64,000 bases of DNA from Cephalotus follicularis (lineage: Eukaryota; Streptophyta; Magnoliopsida; Oxalidales; Cephalotaceae), in the NCBI GenBank assembly GCA_001972305.1, contig BDDD01006334.1, positions 1 through 64,000 on the forward strand. Direction: 5' to 3'. The position numbers and the translations under genes are program-made. Positions 33,241 through 45,900 of this stretch are shown in pieces. Below the pieces are notes generated by a model. It was not told the origin of the DNA and did not search any database. It saw only the letters and a program-made list of their open reading frames with translations. Position 1 is the stretch's first letter; each line of letters begins with the position of its first letter.

Positions 33241-36200
33241 AGAAGGTCTTCCAGGTTGGTTCCCAGCTGGGAGAGGTGGAGAAAGAGGAACTAATAACAT
33301 TCCTTAAGAATAATAGAGATGTATTTGCCTGGTCGGCAGAGGAGGTCCCAGGGATCAACCTAGAGATAATGGTCCACAAGCTGAGTGTGGATCCAATACG
33401 GCCCCCTATCAGGCAGAAGAAGAGAAATTTCGCTCCCGAGAGGCAACAAGCAATAGAAGCAGAGATGAATAAGCTTCTGCAAGCGGGGTTCATAAAGAAA
33501 GTGCACTACTCTGACTGGCTGGTAAACCCGGTACTAGTCAAGAAGGCAAATGACAAGTGGATGATGTGTATAGACTTCAAAGACCTCAACAAGGCTTCCC
33601 CAAAAGATCACTTTCCTCTCCTGAAAATTGATCAGTTAGTGGATGCAACCTCCGGTTATAGGATGTTGAGCTTCTTGGACGCTTACTCTGGCTACAATCA
33701 AATTCTGATGTATGGACTAGATGAGAACAAGACAGCTTTCATCACAGACAATGGTATGTATTGTTATAAAGTCAAGCCCTTCTGTTTAAAAAATGCGTGA
33801 GCGACCTACCAACCATTAGCCTCAAATCAGGAGAAATATGGAGGTATACATTGATGACATGCTCGTCAAGACACCAGCAAGGAGTCCGCATATCAAGGAC
33901 TTGGAAGAGACCTTTGGGGTGTTGAGAAAATACAAGATGCGCCTCAATCCTTCCAAGTGCACTTTTGGGGTCACCTCTGGAAAGTTTCTCGAGTTTATGG
34001 TCTCTAGCAAAGGAATAGAGGCCAACCCAGAGAAGATCTCAGTTATACAGAGTATGAAACCTCCACAATCTATAAAGGATATGCAGAGGCTAAACGGCAG
34101 AATTGCATCTCTGAGCAGATTTGTCTCTAAGTCAGCAGAGAAGTGTCTTCCTTTCTTAAAAATATTTAAGGACCCCAAGGGGTTCCTCTGGACTGAAGAA
34201 TGTCAAGCAGCCTTCAAAGAATTGAAGGAATATTTGGCTTCCTCTCCTATGATGTCAAAACCTAAAGATGGGGAAGACTTGTATTTGTACTTAGTGGCGA
34301 CACAAGGCGCAGTGAGTGTGGTGCTATTAATAGAAAAAGACAAGGTTCAGAGGCTGGTGTATTATGTAAGCAAGGCCTTGAACTATCATAAGGGAAAATA
34401 TCCAGAAGTGGAGAAGTTTGCATCTGATCTGATCATTGCGGCGTGAAAACTCAAACCGTATTTTCAAGCCCACACCATCAAAGTATTAACCGATAAACCA
34501 CTTAGAGAAGTGCTAGCAAAGCCAGATACTTCAGGAAGGCTAGTCAAGTGGTCTGTCGAATTAGGCGAATACAATGTGAGGTATAAAGCCAGACCAGTAA
34601 TAAAGTCTCAAGTCTTGGCTGATTTTGTGGGAGACAATACACCAACAGAGAGTATGGAAGATGACTCATTTGAAAATGAGAAGGGCGTGTGGAAGCTATC
34701 AGTTGATGGGTCATCCTACGTTTCTGGAAGTGGAGCAGGATTGGTGCTAACTAGTTCAGATGGGTGGACCTTAGAGTATGCTCTGAGATTTGGATTCAAA
34801 ACAATAAACAATGAGGCAAAATGGGAAGCTCTAATTGCCGGATTGACAATAGAGAAGCACTTAGAGGTTTAAAAACTATAAGTCTCTAGTAATTCTCAGC
34901 TGGTGGTTGGTCTAATCAGAGGAGAGTACGAAACTAGAGAAGATACCATGGCTAAATACTTAAACCATGTGCAAAGTTTGAAGTCTGCTTTCCAAGTCTG
35001 CCGGATTTTGAAAGTTCCCAGAACAGAAAATGCCAGAGTAGACCAATTGTCGAAACTAGCTACAGTAGGGGAATTGGAGAAAAACTAAACTGTGCTAGTA
35101 GGCTATCTAGATAGGCCTAGTATTTCAAAGGTGGAGGTGATGGACATTGACATCCAGCAATAGCCAAATTGGATGACAACATTCATTAGTTGGCTAAGGG
35201 ATGGCGTTTTGCCAGAGGACCCAGAGGAGACGAGAAAGTTGGTGTACAGAGCCAACCGCTATCAATTCAGAGAAGGAATTTTGTACAAAAGGTCTTTCCC
35301 TTTTCCTTTGTTAAAATGTCTAACTCCCCTAGAGGCCAATTATGCTCTAAAATAGGTCCATGAAGGAGTATGTGGAAATCACACGGGGGGCAGGACCTTG
35401 TCCAATAAATTATTGAGACAAGGCTATTTCTGGCCAACAATGCACCAAGATGCCATCAACTTTGTGCGCAAATGTGATAAGTGTCAGAGGAATACCAACA
35501 TAAGCAGAAGACCATCAGAACCTCTGACATCCATCATTGCCCCTTGGCCCTTCGCACAGTGGGGAATGGACTTTATGGGACCATTACCTGTGGCACAAAG
35601 GCAAAGAAAGTTTCTAATCATGGCGGTGGATTACTTCACCAAATAGGTGGAAGCGGAGACCCTGGCCACAATAACGGAGAAAAAGACGGAGAGTTTTGTC
35701 TGGAAATAATCATCTGCGGATTTGGGGTCCCCAGAGTAATTGTCTCTGACAATGGGAAGCAGTTTGATTGTCAAGCCTTTCAAAATTTTTGCAGAGAATG
35801 GAGAATCGAACATAGGCTTACCTCCGTAGCCTACCTTCAGAGCAATGGTCAAGCAGAGGTCATCAACAGGAAATCATCTTAGGGTTGAAGAAATGCCTCG
35901 AAGCTAGCAAAGGAAGATGGATAGAGGAACTCTCCAGTGTATTGTGGGCTTATAGAACTACTCCTCGGACCACAACTGGAGAGCCACCATTTAGCCTTTG
36001 TTTTGGATCAGAAGCCATGATACCAGTTGAGATTGGAGTGCATTCTCTCAGAGTTGTACATTTCAATCAAACTAATAACGAAAAAGGTTTGAGGGCACTC
36101 CTCGACTTAGTGGAAGAGCTTAGAGATAAAGCAGCTATCAGAGTAGCAGCCTACCAGGAGAGGGTGAGCTACTATTATAACAGGAGAGTAAACCCCAGAC

Positions 36201-36403
36201 CACTAAGGGATGGAGACTTAGTCATCAGAAAAGTGGTAATCGCTGATCCCACTGGCACTAGAGGGAAGTTAGCTCCTAATTGGGAAGGACCCTACAAGGT
36301 GAATAAGGTGTTCCGACCAAGAACATTCAAACTTGAAACTCTGGGAGGCAAAGAAATTCCTAGGGCTTGGAATTCCGAGCACCTTAGGAAGTATTATCAG
36401 TGA
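33241..36403 (+). pseudogene. Gypsy-1 RT, RNase H, second RNase H and integrase
   Basis: RT begins with VHKLSVDPIRPP and continues through NPVLVKKAN, CIDFKDLNKASPKDHFPL and FLDAYSGYNQI. After a break near 33800 it has the catalytic VYIDDMLVK (33844 on). RNase H follows (GEDLYLYL, YPEVEKFA), then a second RNase H of the Tat type (WKLSVDGSSYVSGSGAGLVL). Integrase has its zinc region (VHEGVCGNH, CDKCQRN), WGMDFMGPLP, VPRVIVSDNGKQFD and the tail TTPRTTTGEPPFSL, ending at a TGA at 36401. At least six internal stops occur (near 34444, 34870, 35161, 35353, 35644, 35879), most of them explicable as CAA, CAG, CGA or GAG mutated to a stop. Confidence 0.92.
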
Positions 36404-37221
36404 AGTTTGAACAAATGTACAAATGCTCAAGACATATCAATAACAGATGATATTTCTTTAAACTCAAGTGTCAGTTCCAAGTTTGCAAGGGACAAAATGT
36501 CCAATGTTCACGTCCTTAAACCTCTGAACAGCCTTCAGCAATTCCTTTAATAAAAGCTTTAATACGAGCTTATCAGAGCAGACTAACATCTCGAGCAGAC
36601 TAAAGTCTCCAATTAGAGCAGACTAACGTCTCTAGCAGACTAAAGTCTCTAGTCTGAGAAACCTCCTAAGGAAGCAATCCTAAAAAACTCCTAAGGGAGC
36701 AATAAAAAAAGACTCACACCGGAGCAATCAAAGAAGACTCCTACGTGAACAATCAAAGAAGACTCCTAAGGGAGCGAATGCTGGTCAGCAAACCCATAAG
36801 AACTTATCAGACCAGACCTACATCGTATCTTGAGAGGCGAACACATAAGAACTCACAATGATCGAGTTTGTTGGACTGAGCACTTTGATACAAGTGTCCT
36901 CACGGGTGGTCTGAAAAATATCAGATTAGTACGAGATCCGAGTCTGCAAATCCATAAGAACTTGTCAGACCAAACCCAAAATCTTGGTCTTCGAAAACAT
37001 AAGAATTCATAAAGATCAAGTCTCATTGGTTAAGCGCTTTGATACAAGTGCCCTATACGGGCTAAAAAGCTTAGGCAACCTGGTCTAAACAATATCAAAC
37101 TAGTACAAAAATGTCTACAAAGGCATAAAAATTTCTAAGCGAATGTAAAAGCTCAAATGAAGCAAGAGTCAAGTTTTATTACTAAAAAGTAAAAAAGTAC
37201 ATAAGTGTACAAAAGAATAAT
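36404..37221 (+). other. Gypsy-1 spacer with short tandem repeats
   Basis: No coding sequence. Repeated motifs include GAGCAGACTAAAGTCTC (about four copies, 36570..36655) and AAGACTCCTAAGGGAGCAAT (about five copies, 36660..36780). A diverged duplicated block with GAACTTATCAGACCA / ATAAGAACTC and AAGTGCCCT is seen at 36795..37060. Such repeat-rich spacers between pol and the 3' LTR are typical of Tat elements. Confidence 0.7.
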
Positions 37222-39585
37222 TCAAACATTGTCATCCCCTAAAGCGGCATTATCTACATGAAGAGAAGAAGCGAGATCTTGAGAATCCTCGGGTAGAGGA
37301 GCAAAGTCAGGTTCTGCAGCAAGTTCAGATGATGGGATAGTTGGATCTGGAAGCTCTGCCCTCTCTAACTCTTCATCCTTCTGAGTGATGTAATTTTCTT
37401 CCTATGTGGTGAGGCGAGATTTCTCCTCCTCTACCTCAACCCCCTCGGGAAATAAGTCAAAGGCCTCCGCTGACTCATAACAAACAATAAGAGCCAAAGT
37501 AACCTCCGGATGAAGAGCAGCCACTCAGTTGCGGCAAGTGTAGAAGCCCCAGCGAAAGAATTCCGTAGACTCCTTGAAGACTTCCTCCTCAAAAGCTGGG
37601 AAAGCCTTATAGTCCTCCACAACGTTTTCTATTAACGCTTGGAATTCAACAGAAGCTTTGAACTCCATAAGGGCTTTGTCCACCACCACTTGAGTCCGAG
37701 CAGTTTCCATATCTCGGATCTTAGAGAACCTCTCCTCTGTGGCCTTCAGTGTGTCATAAAGTCATGAATAAGCCCGAGCGAGTTTATCTTTTTCCTTATT
37801 CTCATTGGCCAAAGCTTCAAGAGCCTGCCTCTTCTCTTCCAGAATTGACTCATGGGCCCCAAGAACCTCTTCCAGCTGGGTGTGGTCTAAATTAGCCGCT
37901 TGCTTGAGCTCTGTGACCTCTTCGCGAAGCTGGTTGATAAGTTCATTGTTGGCCATAGAGTTTTCCATCATCAGATGGATATCATTCAGAGCCTACCAAA
38001 GAAAAATCAGAGTTAAAGGAAGAGCAAAAGGTGTATCTAAAAAGAAAAAGAGGAAGAAGTCACATACCCAAATACTGCTCCGAACGCAGTGATTCCAGAG
38101 CTGGTCAAGGGTCCAACCCTTTCTTGAGTTTAGATCAGAGGGAAGGAAGCATAGTCTGTTAAGCTCAAAAGGAGCCCCTGGAGTATTCAGGTCCAGACCA
38201 GAGTCACCGAGCACCTCAAGCTCTTCTTCCACCCGATTGACGTCCCCAAACACGCCAAGGTGGATGGGATCTCGAGAACTCACCTTAGGGGGAGCAGTTG
38301 CTTGACAGCAAGAAGAGCCTTCTCCACCATGCGTTCCCTTGTGCTTTCTTGATTGAGGAATGGGCAGCCCTCCGTAACTTGCTTGCCATGGTCAGACCTC
38401 ATTTTCGTAGCCGCAGCAGCCTCCTTCTTTGCTCTCTTCTTTGCCCCCGCGATAACTTCCCTCAAGGCTCTCTGCCTTGCCTCCTCAGCAGCACCTTATT
38501 CTTTTTCTTTGTTAGCGCTCAAGACGTTTGTGAAAGGGCCCTGAGAATCCATTACTATAGAGAACAATAAAATTGAAGTTAAGAACATGAATTACAAAAA
38601 ATAATGAGTGAACAGAATGAAGAAATTAGAAGCAGAGGATGAGAGGAAGGCTTAATACAGCTTTCCCCCTCGTTGGCAGGCGCAACTCTAGGTTCTTCTC
38701 TGCTATCTTGAACTCTTTCTCTCTCTCTATCCCCATTGGAATCTTCTCTGCATCGTCCAAGACGTCTCTGTGACCTCGGGACATACTCAGCCCAACGTCG
38801 CTCAAATGGTCCTCGGTTATGGTAGAATTCACCTCCTCTGGCTCCAGCGTTGACAGCTTTGCAAGGTCTGACTTCTCTGCCTCAGATAAAATTGCTCTCT
38901 GATTAAGGCGTTGGGTGTCCAACGAATCACACCAATGGGAGGGAGTGAAGCTAGGGAGATTTCTAATAAGGAAGTACCTCTCTCTCCAGTTTTTGATGGA
39001 TTTCATAGGATCCACCAACAGTTTCTTGGTCAGACCAGTGCATGACTTCAAGTAGTATCCGCGCTTGCCAGGAGATGCGGTGAGGACATGAAACTCCTTG
39101 AACAGCCCCATCGTCGGTGTCACCCCTACTTCCAAATACTTCACTAAGAAGCCCATTATGAAGCTCCAAGACTGTGCTTGAAGGAGTGAGGAATGAAGTC
39201 TGAAACTCCTCAAAACCACAATAGCAAAGGAGGGTATAGGAAGTATCAAACCATGTGAGAGAGCATCCTCAAAAACCACGAAGAGGCTAGGTCTGCTCTC
39301 TGTGGCCTCCTTGGGATCTCGGGGAAGGGAGAATGTTAAGCCTCTGCGAAAGCAATATGATTTAGCCAGCTTCATCACTTTTTCGCGACTAAGTACGCTC
39401 TTATCGAAGTGGGTCCTAAAGACTTGAGTCCCAGCTTCAGAAGAGGCGACTTCAAGACCACCCACTGCGGTGGCATCCATGGCTTCCTCTGCGCCAAGAG
39501 GATGCTCGGCAACTGTCACCGCCTCAGTTATGCGGTGTATTTCTGCCGTAGTAGCTGGTCCGGAGGTTCGCTTAACTCTAGCCAT
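37222..39585 (-). pseudogene. Antisense ORF of Gypsy-1 with apparent introns
   Basis: The minus-strand ATG at 39585 opens MARVKRTSGPATTAEIH. The first exon (to 38659, exactly 309 codons) contains GLILPIPSFAIVVLRSF, SWSFIMGFLVKYLEVG and SIKNWRERYFLI, the pattern of the plant 'putative gypsy type transposon' domain (Pfam Transposase_28 type). A GT..AG intron (38541..38658) would join it in frame to a Lys/Ala-rich exon (38068..38540). A second GT..AG intron (37993..38067, GTATGT to TTTGGTAG) joins SSIW to ALNDIH. The third exon (771 bp, 257 codons) has a coiled coil (LINQLREEVTELKQAANLDH) and an acidic tail ending in TGA at 37222. Breaks are a TAA near 38500, a one-base shift near 38290, a TGA near 37528 and a TAG near 37404. 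Function is unknown. The introns are inferred from signals and frame. Confidence 0.75.
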
Positions 39586-40121
39586 CTATAAACCCGTAGA
39601 GAGAGAGAGATATATATATGAGATGAGAAGCTAGAAAAACCCAAAGAGATGCCTAAATCAATTTGCGAAAGCAAGTAGCAAAGAACGGCTAACCTGAGAT
39701 TCTGCAAAAGAAGATTTGAAGAGAAATCAATTGAAAGTCTGAAAGGTCGAAAAGCTTTGTAGAGCAAAAACTTTAAAAGTTTAAGAAGATCAGAGTAAAG
39801 AAACTTCTCCAAGAGGAAGAAGCGTTTTAAAGAGTCTTATGTTAATTCCAGACCATACGATCTCTGCGGAATCAAGCGGCCTAGATCATCCCATCAATCA
39901 GGTGTGGGAAACGAAAAAACTGCGCGCAGTAAATGAAGAAACGGGGGTGGGAGTTACACTCGTCCTGTCACGCAACAATTAAAGCAGAGCTGGGCCAAAA
40001 AGCAAAGCTCATAAGCCAAAACAGGCCTAATTACTCTCCAAATGTCTGCTCAAAACTAGACCACATCACTAATGCTCTTCCTCCTCTGCTAAGCACAGAA
40101 AAGGAAGATCAGTGGGGTATA
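39586..40121. other. Gypsy-1 sequence upstream of the antisense ORF
   Basis: Non-coding, with a short GA/TA tract at 39600..39618. It would hold the promoter of the antisense gene, but no convincing TATA box was seen. The purine-rich GATCAGTGGGGTATA (40108..40122) precedes the 3' LTR and is the probable polypurine tract. Confidence 0.5.
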
Positions 40122-40592
40122 TGATATGAGAAAAATTCATCTATTATTAAGGCACTAACACGTGTCCTTTAATACCCATAATTACGGGTAAAAACGGCCA
40201 AGAACGTGGTCATAAAGGGATAGAAAACGCCTCCACCCACAATGAAGGAATGACATGGAATCTCGGCCATTTACAAGGGACCAGTAACTCCATCATGATG
40301 CTAGCAGACGTTATGGCCAGGTAAGGCTATAAATACTCCCAAAAAAGACTGAGGGAGGTTCAAGCAATTTGTCATTTACACTTACTATTTTCTCTGCACA
40401 ACAACTGACTTAAGCATTGGAGTGTCCCCGGGAGGAAAACCTTCTGGACTTTCGATTGCTTACTTTCTTTGTGTGCAAGGAAGACTAAAGAACACCAATC
40501 CATTATCTACTTCGAGCATTCAACGCGTTTCCTCCAACAAATTAAACCTTCACACGTGGAGGACTATTGTATAGTTGATTTCAACATCAACA
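40122..40592 (+). repeat. Gypsy-1 3' LTR (471 bp)
   Basis: It begins TGATATGAGAAA, ends CAACATCAACA, and is followed by the ATTAT duplication. TATAAATA lies at 40328..40335. About 30 differences from the 5' LTR were seen in the first 350 bases. Confidence 0.93.
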
Positions 40593-40710
40593 ATTATATA
40601 TCGGGACGGGTTCGGTTCGGGTACGAGTTGATTTTGATATTCCCATACCCGTCCCCGTTGTACAGGTTCGATTCGGGTATCCACGAATACGGGTGAAATT
40701 GACATACATA

Positions 40711-41775
40711 AACCTCACTCAGTTTTGGAAACTAAAATAGACTTCAAGCACTTCAGCTACCAAAATAGTCTTTAACGATCAAACGAGTTATTACGACGTA
40801 TCTTCTGAAATTTTCTTTCCTTATATAACTATGTAGTTTTTGCTTTCAGTTGCAAATAATTTTATGGAAAATTAACTTATATATATATATATCAACCTAT
40901 TTTTTAAGTATTCTTGAACTCCAATTGATATATATTATAAAAAATATAAACATGTCAACTAATCATTTCATATAATACCAACACATAAATTTATCTATAT
41001 CATACATAATTAAGTATCAGTTTCGTCATAGCAAAATATTCATATTCACTATTTTAATGATATTTTAATGATGTAACCAAATTATAACTCTTAAATGGAT
41101 GGTTTTGGATGACAGAAATTTAGCAATATCATTAAAGTAGTGAATAAAGATTTTTTTTTTGTTTTTGATCAAATCAATTCGCATATCTAATAGGGACGAA
41201 TACTTTGACAAAAACTAAGATTCAATTCTTCATCTATTAATGGTAATAATTAAACTTTATTTAATACTTGTGTCCACATGCAACTCCTAAAATGTGGTTA
41301 GTCTAATCTTGTTATTTGTATCTTTGTGGATCATTATAAATATAATTAGTCTAACCCATAATTCAATTATGATGTAGTCTCTTTGCTTTCAAAAGCTATA
41401 AATTAACGTACCAATAGCTAAACTCTAATTTTGATTAAAAAAATATAATGTATATAGAAAATATAGGTATAAAAAAAGTTTTTGGTAAATACAAATCATC
41501 TGTAATAATTATACCTATAATTATTAGAGAACAATCATTGAATTAAAATTTAATAACTACAAATATATTATATTATTGATGATTTTTTGTATTATCTTGT
41601 ATTTATAACCATTGAAAATTAATTAAATAACTGTTCTATAATAATTATACCTTTGGATTGGTTTTTGGTGGCATGAAATGTAAATTTGGTTTCTTTATTG
41701 ATATATCTCAATCAGTTCTTTAGAATAATATTATTAGTGTGTCAGTGGGTCACTGGGAGCTAAAAGAAATCTATC
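40711..41775. other. AT-rich intergenic sequence upstream of HFLX
   Basis: No gene, RNA or element was recognised. It should contain the HFLX promoter, but no clear TATA box lies in the last 100 bases. The region is more than 70% AT by eye, with several A/T runs. Confidence 0.5.
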
Positions 41776-42942
41776 ATGAGCTTATGCTACTGTTCTCTCA
41801 TTCGTCTTTCACCTCCAACTTCAATTCACCAATCCAATTCCTTATGGGCCCCAAACCCTAACCGATCGATATTCCCGCTCACAACTGAATGTAGTAAACA
41901 TTCTTCGAAATTCGAAGTCATCACCAGAGTTCGTCAACAAGGTCTTGAAGTCGCCTCCCCTGAAGCCGCTTCTTTGCAAGTTCCAGTAACTGAAGAGAAA
42001 CCAGAGGTCCCTGGACTCGTCAATGGAGTCGACAACACTCCTGAAACCCCAAATTCATCAACAAAACTTAAGAAGAAGAGAGACAATGAGGATAGCTTCG
42101 AAAACAGGTTCAAGCTCTGTAACGGAAGAGAGGTAACTTCTTTTTTTTATTATTTTTTTATATATTAATGTTCTTATTAGAAAAACATAACATTAACTAT
42201 TTAGGGTGACTTTAGGAACCATCAATTTTAGCTTTTTGTTTTTGCTTTCAACTTTTCAACTTTTTAATTTCTATATAAATCAAAATTAAGAATTTTATTT
42301 TTACTAATTTATAAAATCTCCATGAAAAGCTAAACACTAAAGCTAAAAACATAGCTTAAAAATTATCAAAAAGCGTAAATTTTTTTTTTTTTTGCTTGAT
42401 TAGGTTTTCGAAGAAAAAGCCTACCTTGTTGGTGTTGAACGCAAAGGTAATGTAGAGGATACTTTTGGTATAGAAGAGTCACTCAAGGAATTGGCTCAGC
42501 TCGCTGACACTGCCGGGCTTATGGTTGTGGATTCTACTTATCAGAAGTGCGTGAGTATTTTGTTATCATCGAGTTTTGTGTTTCCAATGTTTTCATGGCC
42601 ATATGGTTTTAACAATGCGTTTGGTTCGGGGCATTTTACATGGGAATGTAACATTCCCAGAAATTCTTGTAGATGTCAGTGTTTGGTTCGGGGATTTCTA
42701 AAACATTTATAAGAATGTTACATTCCCATTGGAATCTCATGTAACCATTTACCCATAAAATATGGGAATGTGATAAACAATAAAATTACTTTTTTATCTA
42801 ATTTTTTAGTATGTGATACATTCCCATAGGAATCCCATGTAATCATTTACCCATAAAATATGAAAATGTGATAAACAATAAAATTACTTTTTACCTATTT
42901 TTTTAGTATGTCAATTAGTTTTAATAAAAAATCACACACACA

Positions 42943-42983
<41 letters not shown>

Positions 42984-45900
42984 ATTTATGCATGTTTATA
43001 TAAATTATTTATTATAAATAAATTATTGTAATCTAATATGATATATTTTGTAAGAGTATTATGAGATTTTTATTTATATTTCTACTACATTCTCATGTTG
43101 AATGAAATATTGAAACGAAATATTCCTGAGAATCCACATTGTTGAACCAAACATCATCATGGGAATGACTTTCTCAGGAATAAGATGCCTAGAAATGTGA
43201 TTCTTGGAAATGTTATATTCTCACAGAAGATGCCCCGAACCAAACGCCTCCTAAGAGTATTAGGAATAATTAATGCACGATTAACTGCTTTAGATTAGCT
43301 TCTCCAAACTCAAGGACGTATATTGGATCCGGTAAGGTTGCGGAAATTAAGAGTGCAATTCATGCTCTGGATGTTGAAACTGTGATTTTCGATGATGAGC
43401 TTTCGCCGGGGTAAGGTTTCTATGACTTATTAAAGTATTGTGTTTTGTGAATTACCTGATTTTATGTATTTGACATCATTCTCTTCATGTAATTTAGAAT
43501 CTTAAGACCTTTTTTTTTTCCTTTACTTTTGTTTGGCGGTTCATTATTGACTGGGACCAAGGTTGAAGTACAGGCTAAGTTCCAAACCTAGCTTGTATTA
43601 TGAATCTCAGGTGCTGGTACATTTGATATTGAACGAAGTTTGTCAGCTTGCTTGTGTATATTTGTACTACGATGGCATCCAATTTTGTTGTTCTTGTTCT
43701 TCATTTAGCTTTCGTAGTTCTCATTGTATCTGATTAATGATTAAGCAACTATCTTCCTTGTTCACACCACCCTTTTCTTATCATTCCAAGCAGCTGCCCG
43801 CCATCTTGACCGTAAACATTAATTTATAATATTTTTCATTCATTTATTTTGTATTGTACATCTAGCCAATTACGCAATTTGGAAAAAGCTTTTGGTGGAG
43901 ATGTTAGAGTTTGTGATCGCACTGCCCTTATACTGGACATCTTCAACCAACGAGCTGCAACACATGAAGCAGCTTTACAGGCAAGTTATTATTGTTCTTT
44001 TAATCAGTTTATATATTTTTTCAAATTCGAAAATGCAATGGATTTGCTGGAATTGCTGCCAGAATTTATAGCAGATAGATATAGGTTCTACTTGTTCAAA
44101 ACCACCAGGAAGTTTGAAAATCATTTTTATCTGATAACTTGTAAAAGTGAATATTTAGCAGATGTTCAGAATCACTTATAATGTCTTTATAGGTTTCACT
44201 GGCGCAAATGGAATACCAATTACCTCGACTAACTAGAATGTGGACTCACCTTGAGCGTCAAGCTGGAGGCCAAGTGAAGGGTATGGGTGAGAAACAAATT
44301 GAAGTTGACAAGCGTATTTTGCGTACACAAGTAAGCAACTTAACGGGTTTTCAACAGATAAATCACGAAGTTGTTTTAATGATCCTATTTCTTCCAACAT
44401 ATTAGATATGCTATTCCAATGTGGTTCCTTTCTCAAATTACTTCCATACCGTGGCTTCTTTTCTATTAAGGATATTAAATAGCATTTTTTTGTGAAAGAT
44501 TTTATAATATTGTATGAGATGTAATATTTCAGAAGTTTAGGTTATATCTTTTTATTTTCTGTTAAAAGTGGATATGACATGCAGTTATGACCTTCTTTGC
44601 TAGATTGGCACTCTCAAAAAGGAGCTAGACTCTGTTAGAAAACATCGTAAGCAGTACAGGAACCGGCGTTTCTCTGTACCTGTCCCTGTCGTATCGTTAG
44701 TAAGTAAGAGCAAGAACATTTTGTTTCCTGGTAATTTAAACAAAAATTTTATAATGCTTGTACTGGTCACTAATATGTTGACATGCCATGCATTTGACCA
44801 CATGTTAGGTTGGGTACACAAATGCTGGAAAGAGTACACTCTTAAATCAATTGACTGGAGCTAATGTTCTAGCTGAGGATAAATTATTTGCAACCCTTGA
44901 TCCTACTACAAGAAGAGTTCAGGTCAGTAAAAAACATTAATTTCCTCTTGTTTCAACATGTCTCTATGTTATTATTGTCCATACAACTACGTAAACAGGA
45001 AGCAACTTAAAAGAATATGTCATCTTCCATGCAATGGTAAATAGATTTCTGTTTGTCAGTACACTTAAATTGATATTCCTTCTTTGGTTTGTTTACTGAC
45101 GTAATGGACATTCTGTTGCCTACAATCTTGATAAACTTTTATAGACTATTCTAATTATATGCGCATTTAAATATAATGTGAACTTGAAGACGAGTTTGAG
45201 ACTTTGAGTAGCTCTTCAGAAGGAAATTTCTTTCATATTCAGGACTTGGAAATGTTTGTTAGCTGATTGGCAACGGTTAAGAATTATGTGTAATATATGA
45301 ATTTTGTTTGTAGGATGAGTTTGCACAATTTAGCTTACTGTATATGTTGGTAATGAGGAAAACTTGTATCATTTGTTTGCTGCCCAGACAAAAAATGGAA
45401 AGGAGTTTCTTCTAACAGATACAGTCGGTTTCATCCAAAAGTTACCAACTACCCTGGTGAGGCTCTTCATAAATTAGAGAAAAATCTGCCATTTTTTCTT
45501 ACGTGTGTTATCATAGGGCAGTACCTGCTGGTATTAAAAAAATATTTTCAATTTCTTTTGCCATACTGTCAAAGAACAGTCTTAATTTATGTAATTGTTC
45601 TACTTTACTCTGAGGAACACCCAATATAGCTTGTTAATTTCCTTACGGTCTCTTTCCATAGGTTGCTGCCTTCAGAGCAACGCTGGAGGAGATATCAGAG
45701 TCATCGCTTTTGGTGCATGTGGTGGATATCAGGTATAATTCTGTCAACCAGTTGGTTAAATATAATTTCAATCATATCGTGTCTAATAAACATGCTGCTT
45801 TAAAGTTCAGCCATCCTCTAGCAGAGCAACAGATAGATGCGGTGGAAAAAGTTCTGTCGGAACTAGAAGTATCTACAATTCCAAAGTTGATTGTCTGGAA

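Larger units (their letters stand above)
20888..40592 (+). mobile_element. Gypsy-1: Tat-lineage Ty3/gypsy element with nested Copia-2
   Basis: The LTRs are 20888..21359 and 40122..40592, each beginning TGATATG and ending CATCAACA. The target site ATTAT is duplicated exactly (20883..20887 and 40593..40597). The order is LTR, primer site, gag, zinc knuckle, protease, RT, RNase H, a second RNase H domain, integrase, repeat-rich spacer, an antisense gene and LTR. The extra RNase H and the antisense gene are hallmarks of the Tat lineage. Copia-2 sits in gag at 22229..31691. By eye the LTRs differ by about 9%, so it is an old insertion with many stops. Confidence 0.95.
20664..40710. mobile_element. 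hAT-type MITE, split by Gypsy-1
   Basis: The left end TAGGGATGGCAAT (20664..20676) and the right end ATTGACATACATA (40698..40710) are inverted repeats matching at 10 of 13 positions. The flanking 8-mers AACCACAC (20656..20663) and AACCTCAC (40711..40718) match at 7 of 8, the 8-bp duplication expected of hAT elements. The MITE's own sequence is only about 340 bp and is rich in CGGGT/ACCCG motifs. The rest of the span is the Gypsy-1 insertion. Confidence 0.75.
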
